From Bacillota bacterium (GTDB lineage Bacteria > Bacillota > Clostridia > Clostridiales > Caloramatoraceae), in NCBI GenBank assembly GCA_023415335.1, contig JAEZLD010000174.1, forward strand, positions 1-9,172: a DNA stretch of 9,172 nucleotides, written 5' to 3'. The first letter of the stretch is position 1. Each line of letters begins with the position of its first letter. The position numbers and the translations under genes were made by a program. The notes beneath the pieces are model-generated. The model was not told the DNA's origin, did not search any database, and worked only from the letters and a program-made list of their open reading frames with translations. Below, in pieces: positions 1 through 6,042 of the stretch.

Positions 1-124
1 TACGACTTGTTGTTCTTATACAACGTTCATACTTGATGTATGATGCTTTTGCTTTTCCACTGTTCAATTTTCAAGGACCAGTTCCGCTGCTTTCTTAAGC
101 AGCGCTCTGTCTCTCCGAGACAGC
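1..124 (-). other. 5' leader of an rRNA operon (partial; 16S lies beyond the left edge)
   Basis: Read on the minus strand from the predicted start near 124, the transcript begins with two tight perfect hairpins. The first is 107-123 (7-bp stem, CTGTCTC/GAGACAG, 3-nt loop). The second is 85-104 (8-bp stem, CGCTGCTT/AAGCAGCG, 4-nt loop). Then comes a boxA-like stretch at 61-79 and a purine-rich tract leading off the left edge, with a smaller inverted repeat (CATAC/GTATG) in the first 60 bases. This order of strong promoter, hairpins and CCTTGAAAA-type box is usual upstream of 16S rRNA in Firmicutes. The 16S gene itself is not in the window, so the assignment is inferred from promoter quality and leader signature. 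Confidence 0.75.
61..79 (-). promoter_or_regulatory. boxA-like antitermination / rRNA processing element
   Basis: On the minus strand this reads GGTCCTTGAAAATTGAACA. It resembles the (T/C)CTTTGAAAACT-type box found in Firmicute rRNA leaders and 16S-23S spacers, which is thought to bind the NusB/NusE (S10) antitermination complex. The match is by eye. It sits about 45-60 nt after the predicted transcription start, a suitable position. Confidence 0.5.
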
Positions 125-130
125 TTACTT

Positions 131-159
131 AGTTTATCACGTCTTTCCCATGTTGTCAA
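131..159 (-). promoter_or_regulatory. rRNA operon promoter (sigma-A, consensus-like)
   Basis: On the minus strand there is a perfect -35 TTGACA (154-159), a 17-bp spacer, and a -10 TAAACT (131-136). Upstream, 160-185 is made of A and T runs (AAATATTTTACAAAATAAAAA) that would act as an UP element for the RNA polymerase alpha subunit. The predicted start is near 124. The direction is leftwards, away from murD, so this promoter serves the rRNA operon at the left edge and no gene inside the window. Confidence 0.8.
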
Positions 160-438
160 CATTTTTATTTTGTAAAATATTTAAGCATTTTTCACGTTGT
201 CTCAAGGCTTTATGTCTCGCAACAACGTTTATTATGATATCACCAAAACCGAATCTTACTCCACATAAAAAAATCGTTTTAGCTGAAATATGCTTATATA
301 TATACGTTTTTCTTCGTTTTTCTTGCTATTTTACATATAGATACACCAGGATAGGTGTTCATAATATATAGCTTCATTCTGCTTTACTCTGCAGAATGAA
401 GCTATATATTGCCCCAGCTATATATAAACTATCTTTTC
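160..438. other. AT-rich intergenic stretch between the rrn promoter and murD
   Basis: No convincing gene. A 73-codon open frame on the plus strand (150-371) has no ribosome binding site, is low in complexity and overlaps the rrn promoter. The stretch holds the UP-element-like A/T tract (160-185), a 7-bp inverted repeat ACGTTGT/ACAACGT (194-200 and 222-228), alternating TA tracts around 295-305, and the 20-bp hairpin at 363-410 described separately. Confidence 0.6.
363..410 (-). terminator. 20-bp perfect hairpin downstream of murD (candidate terminator)
   Basis: Two 20-nt arms (363-382 and 391-410) are exact inverted repeats around the 8-nt loop TTTACTCT. It begins 28 nt after the murD stop, where a terminator for the udg-murD transcript is expected. 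There is no real T run on either side: on the minus strand the right arm ends in TATATATT and is followed by ATGAAC. It may work as a terminator because its final arm ends AU-rich, as a 3'-end stabiliser, or as a buffer before the rrn promoter. The 10-mer AGCTATATAT of the right arm (400-409) is repeated at 416-425. Confidence 0.5.
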
Positions 439-1824
439 TTATTCTCCTAGGCTGTTCACTATTTTTTTGAACATCCTTCCTCTCTCTTCGAAGTTCTTAA
501 ACATATCGAATGCAGCGCATGCAGGTGAAAGGGTTATAATATCCCCTGCCTCCCCCTGCTCTATTGCCTTTGCAACTGCATCCTCAAGAGAATCTGCATC
601 TATTATAGAGAGTTTTTCATTCCTATTTTTCATTTCTTCCTCAAAAGCATGCCTTATCTTTTCCTTTGTTACCCCAATAAGTATAAGTGCTTTTATTTTA
701 TCTAGTCCTTCAGACGCCAATTCATCAAATGGTATTTTCTTATCATAGCCGCCCGCAATTAATATTGCCTTCTTTTTTCTTTCATTCTTAAAATACTTTA
801 GTCCTGCTACTACTCTTGTGGGACTTGATGCAATAGAATCATTATAAAATTTAATACCCTTATATTCTCTTACAAATTCTATTCTATGTTCTACCCCTCT
901 GAAATTAAGTGCAACCTCCCTCATTGCTTGTACTGATACTATATCATATATCGCACAGAAGGCAGCCAGGAGGTTTTCAACGTTATGCATTCCTGGAAGT
1001 GCAACGTCATCAATTGAGCATATGAATTTATCATCCACATACATTTTTCCTTCCTTAACATATGCTTTTGCCATATCATTTTTTGTGCTGAAAAGCCTTA
1101 CACTTCCACTTGGCTCCCCTCTCATCCCGAAGGTTACCTCATTATCCATGTTTAAAACAGCAATACCATCACCATCCTGGTTTAGAAATATGTTTTTCTT
1201 TGCATTAACATACTCTTCCATATCCTTGTGTATATCCAAGTGGTTTGGGCTGAGGTTTGTAATGACAGCAATCTGTGGTGAGTAGTGGCACTGTAAAAGC
1301 TGGAAACTGGATAACTCAACCACTACGTAGTCGTCAGATTTTATATCTTCTATTCTATGCAGCAATGGGTTACCTATATTTCCTCCAAGGAAGGTATTAA
1401 TCCCATTAGCCTTCAGTATTTCACTTATAAGGGTTGCTGTTGTTGTCTTACCATCGCTTCCCGTAACACCTACAACCTTTGCTGGACAGTATTTTAAAAA
1501 CTGCTCCATCTCTGATGTTATTAATGCTCCGTTGTTTCTAGCTTTTTCAAGATATGAATTATCCGGCCTCATAGAAGGGCTTCTAAATACCACCTGACAG
1601 CCTGGTATAGGCTCAAGATATCTGTCCCCCAGCTCTACCCTAACTCCCATAGACTCAAGCTCATTCTTTACCTCTCCTATGTCATTTCTCATATCACACG
1701 CAATAACCTGTGCACCCAGAGATAAAAGCTGGTGTATTACGGGCTTGTTACTTACCCCTATTCCTACCACTCCTACTGTTTTCCCTTTTATAAAGCTCTT
1801 GAATTTATCAAAATTTTCTTTCAA
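439..1824 (-). CDS. murD: UDP-N-acetylmuramoyl-L-alanine--D-glutamate ligase (MurD)
   Basis: A cytoplasmic peptidoglycan precursor enzyme: it adds D-glutamate to UDP-MurNAc-L-Ala using ATP. The length, 461 aa, is normal for MurD. The N-terminal Rossmann-like UDP-binding domain (about 1-115, VGVVGIGVSNKPVI) is followed by the Mur-ligase ATP P-loop GVTGSDGKTTT (119-129), GGNIGNP (147-153), VELSSFQL (169-176) and TNLSPNHLDIH (189-199). The NAKK at 207-210 probably holds the carbamylated lysine. GMHNVENLLAA (278-288) and GVEHRIEF (310-317) lead into the C-terminal domain, which ends with LSPACAAFDMFKNFEERG (432-449). The segment NDSIASSPTR (328-337) has Ile and Ser where E. coli MurD has the Lys and Thr of NDSKAT; I believe this is a clostridial subgroup trait. 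The start is TTG (1822-1824), 3 nt after the stop of the upstream UDG-like gene, with GGAGG 8 nt upstream. It is not in a dcw cluster here, so a second murD elsewhere is possible. Confidence 0.95.
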   Translation of the reverse strand: MKENFDKFKSFIKGKTVGVVGIGVSNKPVIHQLLSLGAQVIACDMRNDIGEVKNELESMGVRVELGDRYLEPIPGCQVVFRSPSMRPDNSYLEKARNNGALITSEMEQFLKYCPAKVVGVTGSDGKTTTATLISEILKANGINTFLGGNIGNPLLHRIEDIKSDDYVVVELSSFQLLQCHYSPQIAVITNLSPNHLDIHKDMEEYVNAKKNIFLNQDGDGIAVLNMDNEVTFGMRGEPSGSVRLFSTKNDMAKAYVKEGKMYVDDKFICSIDDVALPGMHNVENLLAAFCAIYDIVSVQAMREVALNFRGVEHRIEFVREYKGIKFYNDSIASSPTRVVAGLKYFKNERKKKAILIAGGYDKKIPFDELASEGLDKIKALILIGVTKEKIRHAFEEEMKNRNEKLSIIDADSLEDAVAKAIEQGEAGDIITLSPACAAFDMFKNFEERGRMFKKIVNSLGE

Positions 1825-1837
1825 AACCTATTCCTCC
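1822..1837 (-). promoter_or_regulatory. murD ribosome binding site and TTG start
   Basis: GGAGG at 1833-1837 lies inside the last codons of the upstream gene (Met-Glu-Glu-stop), 8 nt before the TTG at 1822-1824. No ATG or GTG is better placed, and the TTG yields the expected MurD N-terminus. The arrangement suggests that murD translation is coupled to that of the UDG-like gene. Confidence 0.8.
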
Positions 1838-2418
1838 ATTTTCTTGCGATTAAGAAGCTTCTTTAATATATGTAAATCCTCTATGTAGGTATCATAAAGC
1901 TTTCTATTATATATTATGCTGGCAGGGTGATATAGTGGAAATAATGTGTATCTTTCTTTTATTACAGGCTTTCCATGCATATCCCCAATTTTCACATCAT
2001 TATGACCCTCTATAGCCCTTAAAGGTGTATTCCCCAGGGTAACTACTATAGTAGGATTGATTTCCTGTATCTGCCCTAGGAGAACTCCTAGTGATGACTT
2101 AATCTCTGCCTTGGTAGGAGTTCTGTTAGATTTTCTTCCTGTAGATGGATTTATTTTATATGGTCTTATTTTAACTACATTTGTAATATAAATATCTTCC
2201 CTTTTTATTTCTAAAATCCTTAGGAATTCATCTAAATTCTTACCTGCCGCCCCAACAAAAGGCTTACCTAATTCCTCTTCCTTCTGCCCTGGTGCTTCCC
2301 CAATTAGCATTATATATGGATTTCTTTTTCCTTCTCCGAACACTATAGGTGAATCACTTTTAAAATCATTTCTTACGATTTCCTTATATAAAGCTTCTAG
2401 CTCTTTAAGTTTATCCAT
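1828..2418 (-). CDS. Uracil-DNA glycosylase family protein, cysteine-less type-4-like paralogue
   Basis: A 196-aa member of the UDG superfamily (COG1573-like). It shows motif A as GEAPGQKEEELGKPFVGAAG (40-59), the mid-motif TNVVKIRP (79-86; Asn80 in the uracil-recognition position), a strand TIVVTLGN (123-130) and motif B YHPASIIYN (163-171; His164). These align with the neighbouring gene at 2514-3080. However, the protein has no cysteine anywhere, so the four ligands of the type-4 [4Fe-4S] cluster are all absent. Between the mid-motif and the next helix it has a longer loop with NPSTGRKSNRTPTKAEI (90-106). Start ATG, with AGGAGG 4 nt upstream. It is followed after 3 nt by murD and preceded by the canonical UDG at a 95-bp gap. 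It may be an active glycosylase stabilised without a metal cluster, or a diverged DNA-binding relative; the sequence cannot decide. Confidence 0.85.
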   Translation of the reverse strand: MDKLKELEALYKEIVRNDFKSDSPIVFGEGKRNPYIMLIGEAPGQKEEELGKPFVGAAGKNLDEFLRILEIKREDIYITNVVKIRPYKINPSTGRKSNRTPTKAEIKSSLGVLLGQIQEINPTIVVTLGNTPLRAIEGHNDVKIGDMHGKPVIKERYTLFPLYHPASIIYNRKLYDTYIEDLHILKKLLNRKKMEE

Positions 2419-2447
2419 ATATCCTCCTGTTTTAATAACAGCATCAT

Positions 2448-2477
2448 AGTATATATTATTTTACAATAAAACCTTAA
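2448..2477 (-). promoter_or_regulatory. Possible internal promoter for the UDG-like gene and murD
   Basis: In the 95-bp gap between the two UDG genes, the minus strand has a TATACT hexamer (2448-2453). A weak -35 TTAAGG lies 18 bp upstream (2472-2477; 3 of 6 matches). The gap is very AT-rich, so chance matches are likely. It would allow the second UDG and murD to be transcribed apart from the first UDG. Confidence 0.25.
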
Positions 2478-2513
2478 AAAAATAAAATACAATAGATGTT
2501 CTTTTTACATGCC

Positions 2514-3080
2514 TCATAATTTTACATTATCAAGTTCCTCATTTATACGCTTTATATCCTTGAAGTCCTCCCATGCAGCCTTCTTCTTGTCAGGGTCACG
2601 TAAAAGTGCCGAGGGATGATAGGTTGCAATAATTTTAAATTCTCCCTTTTCATACCACTTTCCTCTGTCCCTTGTTATTCTAATATCCTTACTTATTATG
2701 TATTTTGCTGAGGTTGCTCCAAGGCAAACAATTATTTTAGGCCTTATTATAGCTACCTGCTGCCTTAAGAATGGAAGACATGCTTCTGCCTCCTCCTCTA
2801 TAGGAACCCTATTCTGTGGAGGCCTACATTTAACAATATTACATATGTAAACATCATCTCTTTTTAGATCAATGGCTTCTATCATCTTGGTTAAAAGCTG
2901 CCCTGCCTTACCAACAAAGGGCCTTCCTGACACATCCTCATCATGTCCAGGACCTTCACCGATAAACATAAGCCTTGCCCCTGGATTCCCCTCACCGAAC
3001 ACAACCTTTGTCCTTTTATCACAGAGGTTACACCTTCTGCACCCTTGAACCAAACTGCACAGTTCATTTATTTTTTCCAT
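2514..3080 (-). CDS. Type-4 uracil-DNA glycosylase with [4Fe-4S] cluster
   Basis: A base-excision-repair enzyme that removes uracil from DNA after cytosine deamination or dUMP incorporation. The length, 188 aa, is typical. Cys14 and Cys17 (GCRRC) with Cys85 and Cys101 have the spacing of the four iron-sulphur ligands in type-4 (family 4) UDGs such as the Thermus enzyme. Motif A reads GEGPGHDEDVSGRPFVGKAG (41-60), the mid-motif CNIVKCRPPQNRVP (80-93) carries Asn81 for uracil binding, and motif B is YHPSALLRDP (154-163) with His155. It is the first gene of a minus-strand cluster with the cysteine-less paralogue and murD. Start ATG (3078-3080); the ribosome binding site is weak (AAGAG/GAGTG about 8-14 nt upstream), but the start fits the family N-terminus. 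A TATAAT with TGn extension lies 33-41 nt upstream. Confidence 0.93.
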   Translation of the reverse strand: MEKINELCSLVQGCRRCNLCDKRTKVVFGEGNPGARLMFIGEGPGHDEDVSGRPFVGKAGQLLTKMIEAIDLKRDDVYICNIVKCRPPQNRVPIEEEAEACLPFLRQQVAIIRPKIIVCLGATSAKYIISKDIRITRDRGKWYEKGEFKIIATYHPSALLRDPDKKKAAWEDFKDIKRINEELDNVKL

Positions 3081-3113
3081 GATGGTTCACTCTTTTCTGA
3101 ATAACATCAATTA

Positions 3114-3122
3114 ATTATACCA
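3114..3122 (-). promoter_or_regulatory. Extended -10 promoter for the UDG-murD cluster
   Basis: The minus strand reads TGGTATAAT: a perfect -10 (3114-3119) with a TG extension one base upstream. No good -35 lies 16-18 bp further up (CTGTGT region), and extended -10 promoters tolerate this. The predicted start is near 3107, giving a leader of about 27 nt to the ATG at 3080. Confidence 0.6.
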
Positions 3123-3231
3123 CATTACGCATTATCACACAGACATGTTTATATGATGCACTATCATTTATTTATGTGCTACATTAATTTGCAATTTTTC
3201 TTTCATTTTTATATATTTTTTGAGTTAGGTA

Positions 3232-3261
3232 TTGTACTTTCTATCCTATTTATGTTATATT
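3232..3261 (+). promoter_or_regulatory. Candidate plus-strand promoter in the intergenic gap
   Basis: TTGTAC (3232-3237), an 18-bp spacer, then TATATT (3256-3261) preceded by TG at 3253-3254 (extended -10). The predicted start is near 3268. No gene follows on the plus strand; the next plus-strand feature is the terminator-like hairpin about 70 nt on. The surrounding DNA is AT-rich, so a chance match is quite possible. Confidence 0.3.
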
Positions 3262-3267
3262 AGTATA

Positions 3268-3361
3268 TGTGATACATATTGTATACTCTTATTTATATAA
3301 TGTATCCCCATGACTAAACCCTATTATTTTATTTTGCCTGGCATCAGCCTGGCATTTTTTT
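3268..3361 (+). ncRNA. Candidate short non-coding RNA of about 94 nt
   Basis: Inferred from a promoter-like pair upstream (3232-3261) and an intrinsic-terminator-like end (3336-3361). The interval can fold: GATACAT (3271-3277) is complementary to ATGTATC (3299-3305), followed by a single-stranded C/A-rich linker and the terminal hairpin. An ATG at 3310 has no ribosome binding site and its frame runs through the hairpin. I recognise no known RNA family. Confidence 0.25.
3336..3361 (+). terminator. Rho-independent-type terminator on the plus strand
   Basis: GCCTGGC (3336-3342), loop ATCA, GCCTGGC (3347-3353) fold as three GC pairs, one T-T mismatch and three more GC pairs. Seven T residues follow (3355-3361). 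The T run exists only on the plus side, although no plus-strand gene lies upstream. The two arms are also a direct repeat. Confidence 0.5.
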
Positions 3362-3392
3362 ATTTGTTCTCTTTTTTCTTTCTATAAAGATA

Positions 3393-3424
3393 GCCTCCTA
3401 TGATTTTATTTCATCGTAGAAGGC
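3393..3424 (-). terminator. Candidate terminator of the tetR-MATE-GIY-YIG transcript
   Basis: GCCT + CTATGAT (3393-3404) pairs with ATCGTAG + AGGC (3413-3424), with one C-A mismatch and one G-T wobble, around an 8-nt AT-rich loop. On the minus strand it lies about 70 nt after the GIY-YIG stop and is followed by TATCTTTATAG, a poor U tract. Orientation and function are inferred from position. Confidence 0.4.
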
Positions 3425-3493
3425 CATTCGCAATTAAAAGATTTTGATCCAAAGTCTTATTTAGTTTTAGAGTTCTATGAACCTGATCTTTAA

Positions 3494-3835
3494 TCACAAG
3501 TTGTTCTCATTATACTTTTCATGCCACATTTCCAAAAGAACATTCATATCATCTGAAAACTCTCGTTCCGTTTGGTTTTCCTTCTTTTTTAACTCTTCAA
3601 GAATGATAAATGAAAATGATTGTTTACCATACTCATCCCACTCTACACGCATATCCGGTTCTGGACAGGAATTAACCGAAACCGCAAACTCAAACCTGTT
3701 CTTCATACTCTCCAGATCATTTGTGCATTTTATCCACCTACGATGGTTCCCTTTGCATTCAATACAGTAGATACCGCCTGTTACAGACCTTTGTTCATAT
3801 GCTTTTCTCAATTCTTTTCTCTTTACAGAATCCAT
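3494..3835 (-). CDS. Small GIY-YIG-fold protein, probably without nuclease activity
   Basis: A 113-aa protein that resembles the short clostridial GIY-YIG nuclease family. GGIYCIECKGNHRRWIKCTNDL (20-41) occupies the place of the GIY...YIG core. GIY (21-23) is kept, but the second element is WIK (34-36) instead of YIG/FVG, so the conserved glycine is missing. A second conserved block, VEWDEYGKQSFSFIILEEL (64-82), and the helix VLLEMWHEKYNENN (99-112) match the family's usual W-x-E-x-G and LEE-x-W features. I chose ATG 3833-3835 because GAGGTG lies 6 nt upstream; an upstream TTG at 3853 in the same frame has no better site. It lies 67 bp after the MATE gene on the same strand and may be co-transcribed. 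DNA cleavage is unlikely; a DNA-binding or unknown role remains. Confidence 0.7.
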   Translation of the reverse strand: MDSVKRKELRKAYEQRSVTGGIYCIECKGNHRRWIKCTNDLESMKNRFEFAVSVNSCPEPDMRVEWDEYGKQSFSFIILEELKKKENQTEREFSDDMNVLLEMWHEKYNENNL

Positions 3836-3902
3836 AAGATACACCTCTTCCAATTCTAGTGAATTACTTTATAAACATAAAGGCATATGTAAAAAAACAA
3901 GG

Positions 3903-5294
3903 TCATTTCACATATACATATTTTTTAGTCTGCTTCCCAGAGGAAATTACTCTACGCCACTTTCCATATCTGTAATATACAAGACTGTTAATTGTACTGG
4001 CGGCAAAACTAATCACTATGGCAATCCATATGCCATGAATACCAAATCTAGTACTGGATAAAAATCCGGCTAAAGGAACCCGTACAAGGCAAAGAGATAT
4101 AAAGGATAGAATCATGGTTGGCAGCGTTTTACCAGCACCGTTAATAATGCCATTAGATATATAAAATACGCTAAAGAAAATATAGCCTGCACCTACGATT
4201 CTCAGGTAATCAACTCCAATCTGAATGACCTCCATGTCTTTAACAAATGCGTGCATGATCCCCTTTGGGAAAGTGATACATAATATAGAAATAATCAGAA
4301 TTACCGGAATATTAACCATTATACCATATTTAAGAATATCTTTTATTCTGTCAGACTTCTCTGCACCAATAGTCTGTGCCGTCAAAGTGGAAACAGCCAT
4401 CATCAGGGCCATAGCTGGCATAGCTGCAATCGTATCAATCTTACTGACAACCCCAAATGCTGAAATAGACGCTGAACTAAAATTGTTCACAAAAACAGTA
4501 ATAAATGCATATCCAACAGAAATTAACATTTGCTGAATAAATGAGGGTAGCCCTATATTCAAAATCGCGAGTACAGTATCTCCTTCAAATAATAGCTTTG
4601 TTGGATTTATGGGTTCGTTTTTATACTTGCGAAACGTATAAGCAACCCCTAGAGCGATGGTAACGGTTGTAGCTATTAGATCTGAATAGGCTGAGCCATT
4701 TAATCCCATCTTTGGAAATGGTCCAATACCTAAAATTAATAAAGGATCTAGCACAGCATTCAAAACAGTGGAAATAATAATGAATATCATAGGAATAACT
4801 GTATCTCCCACACCTCGAAGTATGGAAGAAATTAGATAAGACAAATACAACCCGCAAAAATTAATAAACATAATACGTAAATAACCCGTTGCCAAAAACA
4901 TCATTTCTGGCGGCGTTTTAAGTATCTTCAAAAACTCGCCACAAAATATCAGCCCGCTCACAGAGATAGTTAGTATGATTATTCCTCCAACAGTCCATGA
5001 GTTGTTAACTATCTTTTGTATTTGCTTATAATCTTTGGCACCATAAGCCTTTGAAATTAGGATAGATGTAGCTAACGTCGCTCCTGAACATAATGCAACC
5101 ATGCCTAGAAAAATCGGAAAACTGACTGCCACAGCTCCAACTGCATCTTTTCCAATCAGATTTCCAACCCACATTGTATTGATTATACTATATCCTGTTG
5201 ACAAGATGTTTCCCATTAATATTGGAAATGCAAATTTAATCAGATTCCCTGGAATACTCCCTGTTGTCATGTCTTTTCCTAAATGGTGATTCAT
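3903..5294 (-). CDS. MATE family efflux transporter
   Basis: A 463-aa polytopic membrane protein of the multidrug and toxic compound extrusion family, which exports cationic drugs or metabolites using Na+ or H+ gradients. Two homologous halves can be seen. The first starts at IPGNLIKFAFPILMGNIL (14-31), with MWVGNLIGKDAVGAVAVSFP (41-60), RGVGDT (160-165) and the family signature NAVLDPLLI (179-187). The second starts at ILNIGLPSFIQQML (244-257), with NGAGKT (385-390) matching RGVGDT. About 12 hydrophobic segments are visible, with a basic cytoplasmic tail. I chose ATG 5292-5294 because an AAGGAAGG box precedes it and the N-terminus fits the family; the longer frame to 5360 would overlap tetR by 50 bp. 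It lies 16 bp after the tetR stop, so it forms an operon with its likely repressor. The substrate is not predictable. Confidence 0.93.
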   Translation of the reverse strand: MNHHLGKDMTTGSIPGNLIKFAFPILMGNILSTGYSIINTMWVGNLIGKDAVGAVAVSFPIFLGMVALCSGATLATSILISKAYGAKDYKQIQKIVNNSWTVGGIIILTISVSGLIFCGEFLKILKTPPEMMFLATGYLRIMFINFCGLYLSYLISSILRGVGDTVIPMIFIIISTVLNAVLDPLLILGIGPFPKMGLNGSAYSDLIATTVTIALGVAYTFRKYKNEPINPTKLLFEGDTVLAILNIGLPSFIQQMLISVGYAFITVFVNNFSSASISAFGVVSKIDTIAAMPAMALMMAVSTLTAQTIGAEKSDRIKDILKYGIMVNIPVILIISILCITFPKGIMHAFVKDMEVIQIGVDYLRIVGAGYIFFSVFYISNGIINGAGKTLPTMILSFISLCLVRVPLAGFLSSTRFGIHGIWIAIVISFAASTINSLVYYRYGKWRRVISSGKQTKKYVYVK

Positions 5295-5310
5295 AGTACC
5301 TTCCTTCTTT

Positions 5311-5994
5311 CTAGTCCACTTCTTTATCAGACTTTTCCAACTTGCATAGAACATCATCAATATAAGCTCTTACCTCTGCCTCTTCAAACGGAATTTTTAA
5401 CGCCTGAAGATTGTAAACACAAAACGCATAGCCGTATTCTGTGAGGGGAATGTTTTCATCAGACTCCAACCATTCATTAATCAAATAGTAGTAAGAGCCT
5501 GCATAAATGAGAGCGGCAACTTTTGTATCTGGGATATTGACTACATTATGCAGTTTAAACCTTTCAAACCATGCTGCCATCTCTTGTGCTGATTCTTTCA
5601 CGCTATTGTTTCTTACCCTCTGAAACTCTGGATTAATGATTGCAGCCTCTAAAAGCATTATCTTGGAAATATCACGGTTTTGCTCATACAGCCAAAGATT
5701 TGCCATCATTGCTCGGGTAAAATTCTTCAGCAGCGAGAAGTTTTCAACGTCCAATACATTCATAATGGCGGTGTGAAATCTTTCTACAATGTTTGTATAA
5801 AGCTCTGCAAACAAATCCTCCTTACTCTTGAAGTAAAAATAGAAGCTTCCAACAGAAACAGACGCCTCATCTACAATATCCTTAACTGTGGTATTGTGAT
5901 ATCCCTTAGCAGCAAATACCTTGACAGCAGTGTCCAAAATCAGCTGCCGCTTAGCTTCTTTCCTCTTTTGTGTGACCTTTGATGTTTTATACAT
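5311..5994 (-). CDS. TetR/AcrR family transcriptional regulator
   Basis: A 227-aa repressor of the TetR type. The N-terminal DNA-binding domain spans about 12-62: helix 1 RKEAKRQLILDTAVKVFAAKGY (11-32), then the helix-turn-helix TTVKDIVDEASVSVGSFYFYF (35-55), then KSKEDLF, a very typical end of this domain. The C-terminal ligand-binding and dimerisation part (about 70-227) is all helical and gives no clue to the inducer. The gene is first in the operon with the MATE pump, so it probably represses its own operon until a pump substrate binds. Start ATG with a perfect AGGAGGTG 8 nt upstream. Between this site and the -10 lies a 30-bp palindrome that is a strong candidate operator. Confidence 0.92.
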   Translation of the reverse strand: MYKTSKVTQKRKEAKRQLILDTAVKVFAAKGYHNTTVKDIVDEASVSVGSFYFYFKSKEDLFAELYTNIVERFHTAIMNVLDVENFSLLKNFTRAMMANLWLYEQNRDISKIMLLEAAIINPEFQRVRNNSVKESAQEMAAWFERFKLHNVVNIPDTKVAALIYAGSYYYLINEWLESDENIPLTEYGYAFCVYNLQALKIPFEEAEVRAYIDDVLCKLEKSDKEVD

Positions 5995-6010
5995 TGTTTA
6001 TACACCTCCT

Positions 6011-6040
6011 AAGTATAGAATGAACATTCATTCTATACTT
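6011..6040 (-). promoter_or_regulatory. TetR operator (14-bp perfect inverted repeat)
   Basis: The arms AAGTATAGAATGAA (6011-6024) and TTCATTCTATACTT (6027-6040) are exact inverted repeats separated by CA. The site starts just after the -10 hexamer of the tetR promoter, covers the predicted transcription start (about 6036) and ends next to the tetR Shine-Dalgarno. Bound repressor would block RNA polymerase, giving negative autoregulation of tetR-MATE. The ATGAAC/GTTCAT-like centre resembles operators known for TetR-family regulators; the assignment to this TetR is inferred from position. Confidence 0.8.
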
Positions 6041-6042
6041 AG

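Larger units (their letters stand above)
3081..3493. other. Gene-free intergenic stretch between two minus-strand units
   Basis: No protein gene is supported. It holds the UDG promoter (3114-3122), an AT-rich zone with a plus-strand promoter-like pair (3232-3261), a plus-strand hairpin plus T run (3336-3361) that could end a short RNA, and a second hairpin (3393-3424) that may close the GIY-YIG/MATE transcript from the right. The part 3425-3493 shows no structure I can interpret. Confidence 0.6.

Noticed and set aside
194..228. Inverted repeat ACGTTGT/ACAACGT as a regulator site for the rrn promoter
   Set aside because: Only 7 bp with a 21-nt gap, and no known regulator consensus that I can recognise; likely chance in this AT-rich DNA.
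150..371. 73-codon plus-strand open frame
   Set aside because: It has no ribosome binding site, overlaps the rrn promoter and UP tract on the other strand, and its protein is low in complexity with no family look.
467..1888. Plus-strand frames opposite murD
   Set aside because: They are antisense shadows of a clear MurD gene, with no ribosome binding sites and no recognisable domains.
3336..3353. Direct repeat GCCTGGC as start of a repeat array or CRISPR
   Set aside because: Only two copies 4 nt apart; better explained as the two arms of a terminator hairpin.
3836..3853. Upstream TTG start of the GIY-YIG protein
   Set aside because: The ATG at 3835 has GAGGTG at a good distance; the TTG has none.
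5295..5360. Longer N-terminus of the MATE protein
   Set aside because: It would overlap the tetR end, lacks a ribosome binding site, and adds residues not expected before the MATE start; ATG at 5294 has a good site.
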